The translations under genes and the position numbers were made by a program. A DNA stretch of 64,000 nt. Origin: Sitta carolinensis. Taxonomy: Eukaryota > Chordata > Aves > Passeriformes > Sittidae. Under the pieces are notes generated by a model that made no database searches, was not told the origin of the DNA, and saw nothing but the letters and a program-made list of their open reading frames with translations. Position 1 is the first letter of the stretch. Every line of letters begins with the position of its first letter. Positions 38,350 to 50,947 of this stretch are shown here, piece after piece. The DNA lies in the NCBI GenBank assembly GCA_032173965.1, contig CM063287.1:5213859-5277858 (forward strand), read 5' to 3'.

Positions 38350-41339
38350 CTTTTGTGGCAAGGAAGTCACCCTTTAGCTGTCTCCTCTGTTATTTGAGTA
38401 GAACATTGCCAGCTAACAGAATGCACTTCTATGTAGTCTGGTATCCTTAGAATACAAGTGCAAGCTGTTTAATACATTAGCAATAATTGTCAAAGGTTTG
38501 AAGCCTCTCTGGGGAGCAGCAGGAGGTTTGCACATGAATTTTGTGCACTGCTAGAAATCCCTATCAGTGTGTATTACTACCCACTCAGAAGGCAACATGA
38601 AGTGTCTCTCATACTTGAAACTCTGTCACCTTTTCTTTCCAAATAGCCTTTTAGCTGTTAGGAAAGCTCTGAGAAAAGAAGCACAGTCTTTCAGCCTGTC
38701 TAGACATTCTGGATGCTGAATGTTTTATAGCCTAGTATAGCATAGTTGGACTATAGCAGTAGAAAGTGATGAAGGCAGGAAAAACAATAGGCAGAACTTC
38801 TGGTTTAACAGGCATAAGTACACTGTGTCTGTAGCTGCTCTGAGCTGGTAGCCTGCAGGAAACAATCATCCACTTTACGTCAAAGATATTCTGTCTAGAC
38901 AAATCAGGGTTTCACCTTTTTTGCATACCTCTTGTTTCACAGAAGTTGCTAGAAATAACTGTTAGACATCAAAATTTACACAAAAAACACTCTTCAAAAT
39001 GTCAAAAATGAGAATCAGTAGCTGGTTTGTTTTGGCTTCCTTTCACACAGTATTAATATAAGGACACAGTTCTTCCACATAGTCTTTTTTCATCTTCTCT
39101 CACACATTTTGGAAAATAATCCCAGATCCCAAGATACATGAAACCTGAATGAAAAAAAACCCAGACAAAACTAAAGTGCAGTCTAAAATTCGGGAACCTC
39201 AGCAGCAGCTGATCTCTGGAGTACTTAGTACCATAAATTAGACAAATGATGGATGTTCCTTAATTAAATGACCACCCATTGTTGATCAGCTGAATTAATA
39301 AACAAAGTCACCTTTATGGTTTTGAGTGGCTTTAATGTTTGTGGTTGACCAGCTGGGTTCAGGGGCATAAAACAAGTACTGAAGTTTCACCATCCTTAGT
39401 ATGGAGTTAGTCTTGTAGCTTATGCAAATGCTAGAAAGAAGACATGAATACCTTCCCTCGCTTTATTTTCCTGCAGATGAGTTGCATGACAATTGCGAGC
39501 AACACCAGATTTCTCTTGTATCAATTAGTTCAGCCTTCAATTGCTTCAGCAGTTAGCAAACATGCTTTCAGACCCCTTTTTTGTCTAAAGTGAATTTAAT
39601 CAACATGAAACACCAGTGTTAAATTGCTGGGTTGTAACTCAGACTTTGAGGGCTCCAAGCAGTTTATGATGTAAGAAAATTGGAGTCAACAAAAGGCTCT
39701 GAAGTGGTGCTTATTGCAACCATTTCCTTGAACTTTTATTTCATCTTTCCATTGACATTAATTGCAAGCAAGAAAGACAGTGGATTCACATTACATTTGG
39801 GATTATGAGAATCACAAATTACAGATTTAATAAGAGTCATTTAAGGCCTCCTCCTGGAAAGGGAGCATCTCTCCCAGCCCAGCCATGCAGGCTGTCTCAC
39901 CAGCTGCCTTGGATCTTGACCTTTCTGAATCATGTCAGCACTGTGTGCAGTCAGGTCTGCTGCAGGTAAATAAGCACTGGGATTACAGAGCCATCAGACA
40001 TGGCTTGAGGACCTTTTCTGAAGTCCCTGGCAATGCAGTGCTTTTAGATACACACCAGACCACGCTGGGGAATAGTCTGCATAATATATTCTCATTAGGA
40101 TTACAATTGCCACTTGATGTTTTGTAATTTGGGCTAATCTTTTAAAGATATGGTCAAGTAATGAATATTTACAATAGTTATTGCTGCAACTTAGTAATAC
40201 CAAAACAAAGTTCTGGGAACATCGTTTTGATTAAAAATGAAAGATGAAAGGGAGGGGGAAAATAGAGGGCCAAGAGAAGAAGATATATCTTCAGTTTCTT
40301 TAATTTTGCCTCTCTTAAACTACTTCTTATATTTAAGCTAAAAAGTATTTTGGTCTCATACTCTGAAAGTAGGATCAGCATCTAAGCAGTGAAAGGGTAC
40401 TCCTGCTGGGACCCAATAGGTTCTTGGTTTAGGACTCAAGAGCAAGAGCAAGCCCATCTTCAGACCACTCACTGAAAGGAGGCAGCTCTTCTGCAGACCT
40501 GTACAGTGTGTTCACAGTGCATGGAACCACCTGCACACACCCTTACTAAAATTCTTCAGCAGGTCTTGTGTTATGAGCATTTTTTAATATTGAAAATCTG
40601 CACTTGCTAAAGCAGATTGTTCCTTTGGATTCCTGCATATCGTCCTACAAAATAGTATGGGACGGGACCAGATAAGATCCTGTATAGATAAAAATTCAAA
40701 AATACTAATTTCTCTGAGTAGAAGCTTCAGGTTCAAAAGTCATATGCAGCAGGAAAATAATGATACAAAATGTGATTGAGCATCAATTACCCTAGGAACA
40801 ACAGCAATGCAGTTACCTGCGACTACGGAGGACTTGAGCACATCTCTCCACTAATCCTTTAAAAAACTATTTTTCCTGATTAAGTCATGTTTACTGTCAG
40901 TGGTGCTTCAGCTACAGAGTACAGGTTTTTCTAAGTTTTACCAGTAATTAGGACTTGCCTCAGTGAGAAAAACATCTCCTTAGTTTGTACACTAGAGTAG
41001 CTGGTGCTTGCATTCAGAGAGTTTCTTTACTGAAGACAAAAGAGTTTTCTGTTGGCTGAACTTCAGCTAAGTGGGCAAGAAGAACCAATTTCTGCTTCTA
41101 CCTTTTCCAGTAGGCACCACAGGAGCAACAGCAAGGATACAACTGTAGGAAGCAGGACCCAGCACTTCTGGGATGGGAATCCATGGAAGATGACTTAGGG
41201 AGATGGAGGGTGGAGAACTGGATTCCTTTGGTGCCACAAAATCAGTAACAAATGTGTAATACATACTTGGTACTAATCAGAGGGTTATTTATACAAATAG
41301 TAGTAGTTGCTAGAATCTTTTTTCAAAGACAATGTAGAG
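38350..41339. other. Intergenic DNA, unassigned
   Basis: About 3 kb without a recognisable gene or repeat. The AT-rich stretch at 39180-39850 has a texture seen in conserved non-coding DNA, but conservation cannot be judged here. Confidence 0.5.
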
Positions 41340-41571
41340 GAGCCACCTTTTTGCAGGGAAATGACAAGAGGCAATAAAATACAGGAAATTCCATTCGAAC
41401 TTAAGAAAATACTTTTTCCACTATGATAAATTACCCAGAGAGATTCAAGTCTCCAGCCTTGAAGAAATATTTAAAATTTGGCTGGACATGGCCTTGCTCT
41501 GGGCAGGGAGGGGTCAGACTAGACAATGTCCAGAGGTTCCTTCCAGCCTCTAGTAGTTCATGACTCCGAGA
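41340..41571 (+). mobile_element. Old CR1 LINE 3' fragment
   Basis: Diverged CR1 3' end: GACAAGAGGCAATAAAATAC, AGGAAATTCCATTCGAAC, TTACCCAGAGAGATTC, TTTGGCTGGACATGG and CAGACTAGACAATGTCCAG follow in CR1 order, ending TTCATGACTCCGAG in place of the usual terminal repeat. More decayed than the copy at 36250. Confidence 0.88.
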
Positions 41572-44500
41572 CAACCTTCTCATTCAATTACATGACACAC
41601 CAACAGCCAAACACAATATACTCTTAAATCCAAGAAGAAATGCAGATCCCTTCTCATCTCTATGCTTATGTAGGTTTGTGCCTTTTCAGATCGTCATTAT
41701 AAGATGTAATGTTTCATTACAGCTCCTGCAGTAAGGGCAGACTTAAATCAATTCCCTTTATAGTGAAAATTTTGAATGTAGCCTGAACAAATGTGACAGA
41801 CAGACCCTGGAACACTTCTGGTGAGAACAGTAAATTAATCAAAGAAGTTACTGGCTGAGTAGAAAATTTGTGATAGTTTTAATTGGGATAACAGTGCCAG
41901 GAAAAATACACAAGTTACCACTGCTTGATCAGCACAGAATCAGTAACATAATTTGTTTACACCCCGTGCCAGATGAAGTATTAAGACCTAACCCTTACCA
42001 AAGAGATAAATACTGTTAAATAATGGCTATTACTGAATTACAGAACACAGTTAACACTAATTTGTTAGCCTTTCCTGATACAGAAACTTAATAAGACAGG
42101 CAGCTGAAATACAGGAAAGAAACCTGGGTGTCAGTTTTAAGCCAATTGGCAGACAATTTGCTGGCAAGAAGAAAGAACTAGCATCACATAAAAATATTCA
42201 TCAGACAAGTTCATTAAAGAGTGCTTACCATGCTTACCAAGGAGTATTACTGTTTTAGAGAAAGCTGGCAAACAATTATACTTGCTGAGATAAAGAAATA
42301 GGGGAAATACTATATTTGCATTAAGAAAATGCAAAGGAGTTTGGATAGCAGAGTAGTAAGTGAGGCTGAGAAAGGGTGTTACAGAAATTTCAAAAAGAAA
42401 AGGTAACTAATATTTTTTCTAAGCCATTCGTAGCTTTTCTTCTACCTCAATTTCAGAAAGGCTGAACCATCTTCCTGTTAATATCCCCAGACAAACATAA
42501 GGAATGTTGTCATGTTCCCCCTCTAGTGCACACTTCAATGGTAGCTGAAATCAGCTGTTTCTTACCTCAGCTTTAGACCTTTTCTAAACCCCAAAGTCTC
42601 CCATTTGTTTTTTATTGTGCATATTGTAGAGCAGCATTGTAAACCACTTCCTCACCATAGCCTTCACCTGTTTTAGTTATGTCAGGCTAAGCAATACCAA
42701 CGTTCCAGTCATTTCAGTGCAAAGCTGCTGTTAACAGGAACCCTTGCTTTTGAAGAGGCTACCACCCCAATACAAATCATAGCCAAGCTAGAGGTTCAGG
42801 AGGGAGGAAGCTTCCTGCACTACAGCACCAGTACAGCTCTTAATATTTAAAAAAAAAAATACAAAACATGTAAGAAGTTTTAAATTAAACATGAAGAAAA
42901 TTATGTTCAGAATATTAGTAAGGTTATAGAACCTCTGTTCCAAGTACTTCAATGCACTATGTATGGGTGCTATGAAGACATGTAATAACTCAGGAGGCAG
43001 AAGACTCTAGCCAGATAGAGTTGTACATTTTCCCTTTTATCTTTGCTACACAATATCCTAGCGATCTCCAGTGAGGATAAGAACTCAACCCACCTCCCTG
43101 TTAATTCAAAGATCTGTAAGTTTTTTTCAGTGTTAAATATATCCTGCTCTTTTTATCAGTAATAGTATCTACTCATAAAATTTATATCTACTTAAACACC
43201 TTTCATCCAACACAGAAATTCCTCTACAATATTCTGGGAAACTTTAGTACATCTTAAAACTGAGATAGAAGCCTGACATAGAAGCAATAACTGCCTTCAC
43301 ATGGCTGTTTCTGTTCTCAGGGGTTTTCTTATAAGTGTTACCCATCTGCTAGCCTTCAAAAGCCACTAATTGTAAAAACACAGAGATAGCAACAGCCAAG
43401 CACTTAACATTAGGTAAAAATATTCATGTACTTGACAATCCACAAAGCTGGTGGTCCAGGAGCCCATGTGAGAGAAGCCTACATTTCTATACACTCAGCT
43501 ATCTCTCTAGTTAATGCTGCCCCAGTAACAGAAAGTATCTTACTGACTGGAGTTTATACAGCTTAGGTGTGAGTGGGGAAGAAGCACCACTGGAAGTAAA
43601 GGTTCATGGGAAGGTGATTAATTAATTTTAAGGGTGATTGGTGTAAGGTTTTATGTGTGAGTGACTGACAAAAGAAAGGAGCATGGTAGCTGGGAGCATC
43701 CTAAGGTAAGGCAGGCCCTTTCAGGAGGGCCATCATCTCTGCTGAGGCTGCTCAGGCTCTGAGTTAGCTCGCTCTCTTCTGGTGTTTCGTTCAGTAATTA
43801 AATGAAAATTCATTAAATTCAATTAAATCAAATCTCAAATTAAACACAAATTTGTTCTCAGTTCTCGTGCTATCTTCTGCAGTGTATGTTGTGGGAGAGC
43901 TGTTACAGGCTGACCAATATGCCTAAAGCTCAGCTGATTCTTAAGAAGTATGAAGCCTCAAACTGGCATCAGCAGCAAGATAAAAAGCAGGAAAGAAACT
44001 TGAGTGGAAATCTAACATCACTAGAGTAGCCACAAAAATGTTACACCACTGCTGCTGTGCATCATCCTTGCTCTTAACGCTTGCACCTGGCTTGAGTGAC
44101 CAGTAGAAATGGCATCTTCCATCTGTGCCTTGAAAAAAACGAGAGCATTTTCCTTCAAATAAATTCAAAGAAGTTGTTTTAGATGGAGACATTATCTGAT
44201 AAGGCCAAAACAGGGCCATGCAGTTTCACCTTAGAAATTAAATCCTTAAGTATTCAAGGAAAGTTGAAGACTGAGAGCCTTGTTATCTCTATTCCCCCAT
44301 CCTCTGCATTTTACCTCTACAGAGTGTAAACCCATCAGGAGTGAGAAGGACTGTTTGATACCAAAGTCTAGCGCTAGTCTAATGATGCTTTACCCTCAGG
44401 CTGCGCTTGAACACGTTCTGCAGAGAAGGTGGCAGCTGTTGAAGGGGGTGCCATCCCCCGCTGGAGGGAGGCAGCCAGCCCCAGAGTAGGGCCACGGGCT

Positions 44501-47500
44501 GAGCACATCTGGGCAGCTCCAGGTCTCAGTAGGACCGGCCCCTGCGGCTTCACTGGGCTGGGCTGGCCCACTGGGTGTTTAAAGGAGATGTGGGGTACCC
44601 AGGGGCTCTGTTTATTGACAGAAGTATGAGGCAGTGGTAAGGGTGGCAGGAAATGGAGGCCAGGGGTTTTATAGGGATAGGTCGATATCTTAAGATGTCA
44701 TCAAACTTCTGAGGAAGAGAATGTATTGAAGGCTGTGTTTATTCAAATAGTTCAACCATTTTTTTTGGTGCTATCTCATTAGCTGGAACAGAAAGAAATG
44801 TTGGAATTGGAATATGCTGTATTCATCTGTTCTAGGCTATAAATTGACTGAAACATCACATGGAGGCTCAGTAGTGCTCCTTGCTATTGTCAGCATTGAT
44901 GGAGTGGCACCCTGTGAACTACAATGTTTTCTTTTGCAGATGAGGTTGGAGTGATTCACAAATGCAGTAAACTTAAATCTTCCTCCTTTGTGTCTTGTAG
45001 CAACAGCTGGTATGGTAATTAAAGTAGTCCTGAGGTTGATACCTGGACACAGTGGGGGTCTTATATTCACCTGCACTGTAAATACAGCAGTAAATTTGCA
45101 GCCTTTTTACAATTGCTAAAGCCAAGACACAGGAAAATATTAGGAGTGGTCAGTGGTCAGTTGACAGACTCGGAGAATGACTGTGGACAGTTGGAGATGC
45201 AATAAATCACCATACAGGATGTTAGAGCTGGGGAGGTAATGCCACAAACCACAACTTTTACTCTCGTGCACTTTTGTACCTCCAGGTGTTTAATGCAGCC
45301 TTTGCATCTACATTCAATAGCTGCCTTTAAAGAATCATACTTTCCCGCTAATTTTGTGTCCCATTCAGTGTTCAAGGACTGCCTCACCACTCAAATAATT
45401 GTGCTTTTAATTGTGCTTTTTTAATCAAGAAAAGCCCATGGACTCTCTGTAGAAGATGACAATTGGAAATCAAAAGTTGGCTTTGTAACAGAAATAACTC
45501 ATGTTTGATGAAAAATTTGTTTTCTCCTGGCTATGAATTTTAAAGCTACAAAACTCTTAAACCAACCTGTTAAGTGTTGATTCTTAATTTTTTGCTGCTG
45601 AACACTGGAAAACATTAAATGTGACTTTCCAAATTTGCAAGGATTTATGAATTCAGAGGAAACTGATGCTATGTCTCAAGGAACGGTTAGATAGATCTAG
45701 AAGTAAATAGCACATATTTTGGAAATAATTAGTTCAATATTAATTCTGCTTCAGAGCTGTGACACTCACAAGTCATTTTGTCTTTCTCAATTTTCCTTCC
45801 TGTAAAATGGAAATAATAATTTCTAACTGTGGCATTTATTTGTATGCAGAAGGTGCAATTACTACTAGTAAAGGCTTTGCTGCATTTCAGTCTGGAAGTT
45901 AGAAAAAGCTCTCAGTAAATATCTTGATTTTGCATCTAACCAATGTAAATACTTTCAGGGAGTAGGAGGTTTGTCCACAGCCAGTTTCCCAAGAGAAGCT
46001 CTCCTTCCCTGGGGCTCAGCCTAGAGCTCTTTTGCTTTTTTTGTGTACTTCTCCAGCCTGAAGGTGTCAGCTCTATTTTGTTGTTGCCTATGGGCATCTG
46101 GCTCTGAGTGTTGCTTTTGAGCTCCAAGAGGATGATTCCTCTGTCTTTTCATAGTAATCTATAAGAAGAGGCTTCCTTATGCCACTTTCTTCAGAAGATG
46201 CATAACTTCATGACATCCCTAATCCTTTCAATCCTGTGAATTTTGGTGCTTTGATTTTTCAGTTCAAATATTCCTTAATATTTATCAAAGAAATAAGGGA
46301 GGTGTTGCTTTGAAAGGGGAGTTAATGTATTGGTTTGATGCCTACAAAGGCTTCTGAAAAAGGAAGAAATCCTACTGGAATGTGATAGGGCACAGACTGT
46401 TTAAAAAGTTAGTGTCTAAGCTATTTCCAGGCCTTGGGCCACAGCACCATGACTTTGTTTTGTTGAAGACAGAAGTTCTGAGTTGATTTATCCATATCCT
46501 GAGCATTTAGTGCTCTCCCAATTTCTAGCACTTCACAGAGAAACAGGGAGAGAAGGAAGCAGCAAAGAAGAAATGGGTGAGTGAAGAGAGGCCAAGAAAA
46601 TAAGTTACTGGTGGTGGAAAATGTTCAGTGGCCTATGGATCTTGTATGCTGATCCACCTGAATGTAGTAATTTTGACCTTCCTAAAGCACCTATGGGTGA
46701 AAAAAGCTGCTCCAAGATGAATAAGGGACAAAGAGAAGAGCTGAGGTGTGGGTTGCTGGGGAGTGAAGCTGCCCTGTGGTATGCCAAGACTTCCCCTTGA
46801 GCTGTCTCCTCCTGGTCTGGCTCAGTGCTGTCGTGGGGAGCAGGGCAAAGTCCTGCCCATCTCACTTGGCATCTGGGAACTGACAGCTAACTATAGAAAT
46901 TGCCACCTAAATGTCCATGTTACGTGATCTTACCGCTATTTTCAGGCGATTAACAACTATAAAATGGTTCTGCATTGAACAGTAGCCTTTAGTGAATTCT
47001 AATCTATGCTAAAACATAATTCTAGTGTCAGTGCCTTGATATGAACAAATTAGAAATGTTTGATTCTTAATATTTTGGTATTCTGTAATAAAGGCACAAG
47101 TTCAGTCTATTAGAATAATGTAAATTGGCTTTTTTGGGGTATATTTTATGTTTTGTTGCACATTAATGTCATTTAGTTGCAGAGTTCAATAATTTCTCAA
47201 ATTGCTTTTTGATTAATCAAGAGGGAATAAATACAAGAACTTTGATACAATTAGTATCAATTTATTTAGTCAGTTTTGTAACAGCTCCTTATACCCTTTA
47301 TGGAAAACTACCCTGTACTTACACAATTTTTTTGTTCTTTCTGCAAGACTGCAGTTCACTTTTGTTGGTTGTAGCATTACCTTGTAACGTGAATGGAAAT
47401 CTCATTTAGCTCGAATACACTATGGTTGCTTCTGCAGGTTCTAAAGAGCACACCTCCATCCATTCCAGCCTGGGATGCCAGGCATCTATAGGTTCTAGTA

Positions 47501-48294
47501 GAAATGTTATGTTTTGTAAGTTATTCTAATCCTGTGAACAGACTTGTCGTGGTGAAAGATCAATTGATTTTTTTTTGTTTGTTTTCTGTTAATTAACTTC
47601 TCTTGTACCAGAAGTTATTTGTTCCACTAAAATATATAGGAATGTGGGAAGTTGGCACTCTTGATTTATGGCTTTCGCCTCTTAATCTATTTTTCAAAAA
47701 TGCACCATTCAAATTTGCTTTTAGTGCTAGATGAGAGATCATTAACCAGCTCTCTTGAGGGCAAGCATACCAGTAAAGACAGGCAGAAGTTCAGGAAAGC
47801 TACACCTCCAGATAACGTGAAGGAAAAACTCTTAAAATGCAAACATGGCATTAGCACAGCATGACTACAGGATCCGTGGAAAGAGCAACAAACTGATAGC
47901 AAGTGCTGCAGAGCATGGCTGCATGGCTTCTTCAGGTGCTGCAGCCCAAGCTCGCAGCTGAAGCCCCTGTGAATCTCTGAGCTGACTTCTTGGATATCCA
48001 TCGTGTGCTGGCATTCAGCAGAATTCAGTAGTGTCTTCTAGGTCTGAAGTGTTCTGTCTCTAAAAGCCTCTGAAGGGACTAAGCTGACATTAGTTTAGGA
48101 AGGAAGTTCCGTAGTCTTTGCTGTAGGGAAAGGGGGATGGATTGGATGGGTGTCTTTGTTGAACTCCCCAAAAAACTGACTTTAGGGGAGAAGGTGCTGC
48201 AGATGGCACACCTGGTCCTGACTCTCCTAAACCCTGGAGGGCTCGCACATCAGCATGCTCATGGCTCTTGGGGTATCCTTGCCAGACGGGGCTC
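41572..48294. other. Intergenic DNA upstream of JMJD1C, unassigned
   Basis: About 6.7 kb, AT-rich apart from a GC-richer block at 44395-44680 that matches no family I know. Short tandem duplication near 45398-45422. No gene or RNA recognised. Confidence 0.55.
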
Positions 48295-48640
48295 TCACAG
48301 AATCACAGAATGGGTCAGGTCGAAGGGGGCATCTGGTCCAACCTCCCTGCTCAGCAGGGTTGTCCTAGATGACATGGCACAGGGCTGTGTACAGACAGTT
48401 CTGGGAGTACCTCCAGCGAGGGAAACTCCGCACCTTCTCGAGACAATCTGTTCCATTCGCACAGTGAAGGACTTCTTTCTCTTGTCCTGGTGGAACTTCC
48501 AGTGCATCACAGCAACATCTTGCCTGTTCCTTCGTGTCCTATTGCCTGGTGCCGCTGGGAAGAGTCTGGTTCCATCTTCCTGGTACCCCGCCTTCACACA
48601 TTTATATACATTAATGAGCTCTCGGAGTGGTGCGCCTTAA
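48295..48640 (-). mobile_element. CR1 LINE 3' fragment adjoining the JMJD1C CpG island
   Basis: In minus orientation: the 3' terminal repeat appears as two copies of TCACAGAA from 48295, followed by GTCCAACCTCCCTGCTCAGC, TGTTCCTTCGTGTCCTATTG, and CTGGGAAGAGTCTGGTTCC, the complement of the standard CR1 3' region. The match fades near 48630-48640, where CpG-island sequence begins, about 620 bases upstream of the JMJD1C start codon. Confidence 0.93.
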
Positions 48641-49200
48641 GCAGGGTGTTGGCGAGCTCGTGGAGGGCGGACAGCCGCTTCTTCCACCAAGGGGAAGAAC
48701 CCCGGGGAAGCCGTGCCCGAGCTCCCGCCGTGGAACCGGAGGAGGGAGCGGGTACCCCGCCAGTTCCGGATCACCGCAGGGCTGCTCTCGGGGGGCGCCG
48801 GGGCGGCAGCTGAGGGTCGCGCTGACCTCGCCGGGTCTGGGCAGGGCGCGACGGGACGAGCCCCCGCGGGACCCCGGTGCCACCCCAGCAGCCGCGGACT
48901 CTTTGCCGTGCTGCGGCGCTAGCCCCGCGCTGCCTGGCGGAGGGAGACGTCGCGCGGCGTCGGTCTCCATGGCAGTGGGGCTGCGTGGGCGGAGTGGTCG
49001 GGGCCGCAGCGCGGCGGGCGGGCGCGCGCGGGAGCGGGCGGGAGGAGGTGAAGGAGGGAGCGCGTACCCCGGCCCGCCCCCGGCTCTCGCTCGCTGTTTG
49101 TGTCGGGCTGTGGCGGCGGCGGCGGCGCGCCTCAGGGGCTCTGACCCTCTCGCCGCTGCGAGCCCGAGAGCTCCGCGCCCGTCCCCGCCCCATCCCCGCC

Positions 49201-49215
49201 ATGCGCGGCCCCTAG
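49201..49215 (+). promoter_or_regulatory. JMJD1C: Upstream ORF (4 codons) in JMJD1C 5' leader
   Basis: ATG in the context CCCGCCATGC, encoding Met-Arg-Gly-Pro then TAG, in frame with the main start and ending 45 bases before it. If transcription begins upstream, ribosomes would meet it first, so it could lower JMJD1C translation. The same TAG closes the main frame upstream, which supports 49261 as the coding start. Confidence 0.6.
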
Positions 49216-49260
49216 AGCAGCGGGCTCGGCGGCTGGTGCGGTGCCTGCGCGGCGGCGGCC

Positions 49261-49401
49261 ATGGCGGTGGAGATGCGGCCGGAGCTGGTGGGGAAGCGGT
49301 TCCTGTGCCTCGGCGGCGAGGAACCGCTGGAGAGCGGGCGCTGGCGGGCTGGGGTCATCCGCGCCGTGTCCCAGCGGGACTCCCACAGCCCCGACCTGGC
49401 G
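49261..49401 (+). CDS. JMJD1C: JMJD1C (KDM3C) coding exon 1
   Basis: 47 codons from ATG (context GCGGCGGCCATGG, a strong Kozak match) to donor GTAAGG at 49402, ending in phase 0. The peptide begins MAVEMRPELVGKRFLC, and has WRAGVIRAVSQRDSHSPDLA at its end, matching the human JMJD1C N-terminus (MAVETRAELVGKRFLC...WRAGVIRAVS...PDLA) from memory. Human has roughly ten more residues in the middle; here there is only LGGEEPLESGR. Full-length JMJD1C is about 2,500 residues, a nuclear KDM3-family protein with a zinc finger and a C-terminal JmjC domain; it is linked to H3K9 demethylation (disputed activity) and to transcription and DNA-damage signalling. None of those domains is in this exon. The next exon should start with V-YVEFDD; it was not found before the right edge. 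Confidence 0.94.
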
Positions 49402-50887
49402 GTAAGGGCCGCGGCTCGGGCCGTGCCGGGGGGGGCGGCGGGCCCGGCGTGCCACAGCCCCGCGCCCGGCCGGGCACAGTGACGTGGAGCCGGGGGTCAC
49501 GGCTGCCGCCAGGTGCGGCTCGCCGGCCGTGCAGCCGCCGTGAGGGAGGGCCGGTGCCCGGCCTGGCCACCGAGGCACAATCGGGCTGTCCCTGGAGCGG
49601 CAGGGGAGAATGCGGCTGATCCAGGGGAATGCAGAATCTGCCGCCGCGTAGCAGTGTCCGACTGGGCGCAACGCGCTGGTGAACGTTGTTATTAAAAGGA
49701 TGTCATTGTTTCCCTTCCTTTCATGCCCGCAGTCACTGTTTTCCTAAGGGGTGTAGGTTAGCGAAGGAGCCAGGATATGCTCTGTTGTGCTCGGACACAC
49801 TCTCGCTGTGGGGGGGGAAACACAGCCAGGATTTCCTTGGGTTGGTGTTCTGAATGCATAATCTGGAAAATGGAGTTTTTATTGTGCTCCCCGGACTTGG
49901 TCGTTATATTGTTCGTGAATTCCGCAGTCACAGGAGTGCCGTGTTACCTCCGTGGTTGTTTTCTGCCATGTTTTTATGTTATTTAGTGCTTCTGAAAGCA
50001 CATTTAAAAATATCACGACTATGTAAATGGGCATTACGTAGGCTGAAAAAAGGAATCACCAGACTGCGCTGGGCAATCCATATTGCTGCTGGCAAGGGGG
50101 AGGCGTTCACAGTCCGACACTGATCGGGGTGGAATGTTGCCTTTTTTACAAACTCATCAGGCAAACAATTGCCTGGTGTTAGAGATTATCGCTCGCTTAG
50201 TTCGAGAAGTGTGAATCGCAGAATTAAGAACTCTTGTTTTCCTTCGTCCCAGACTTCAAGCTTTGTTTCAAAAACAGAAAGTGGACTTGAGATGATACAT
50301 TTTTGCTATATTCTGGGTTGGTTTTTTGGGGTTTTTTTTTTGGCATGTTGTTCTGGATTTTTTTCCATTCTCCAGCTATAATTCAAGGAGCCTTTGAATT
50401 CAAGTTCATAATTCAAGTTCATGCCCTTTTTATGATATGGTTTGTGTTTTCAGGCTTTGGCTGTATGTGAGAATCGTCTAGAACGCTTTATTTTTAGAAC
50501 CTCTTTTGGATGTTATTCTTGCAGGGTAGTCTCTAGAATCTCTATACAATTATGGAAACACTGAGTAAGGTTTAAGGAGCTATTTACTAACATTTATAAG
50601 TCAGAGCCATAATTTGTAAACTCTAGGGGCCGAGCTGACATAAAGAGAGAAAGGCATTTCAGGGCTCTGTCTGTTATGTTAAATTAAAGAAGCATGCTGC
50701 TGATTGCAAAAACTTGCTCCTCTTCTTGACTTTGGTGTCTGTTTTTCCCTTCAGACGCTTTTTAGTTACAATTCTTGGTAATTTAAGGAAGAGCTGTCAT
50801 GTTACAGCTGAGTTCTGAGGCAGGATGACTAAGGGTATGCTTGTGTGTCGTAGCGAAGCACCATTTGGATAGATCCAAACTAACGGA

Positions 50888-50947
50888 GAAGCAGGATGGA
50901 TGCTCCAGCTGCACGGATGGAAGCAGGATGGATGCTTCAGCCTGGGT
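50888..50947. repeat. Two-copy tandem repeat, 32-bp period
   Basis: GAAGCAGGATGGATGCT occurs at 50888 and again at 50920, with similar following bases (CCAGCTGCA against TCAGCCTGG). A short minisatellite-like duplication. Confidence 0.85.

Larger units (their letters stand above)
48650..49640. promoter_or_regulatory. JMJD1C: CpG island / JMJD1C promoter
   Basis: About 1 kb of very high GC with dense CpG, TATA-less, covering the presumed start region and exon 1. It includes a (GGC)5 run at 49112-49126 and several GC boxes (for example CGGGCGGGCG near 49015). The long open frames through the island on both strands are compositional. The start site probably lies between about 48960 and 49200, but cannot be fixed from sequence alone. 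Confidence 0.88.

Noticed and set aside
48627..49619. 330-codon open frame across the JMJD1C CpG island
   Set aside because: Composition-driven (Gly/Arg/Ala/Pro), overlaps the CR1 edge, promoter and exon 1 in another frame, and equally long frames exist on the other strand.
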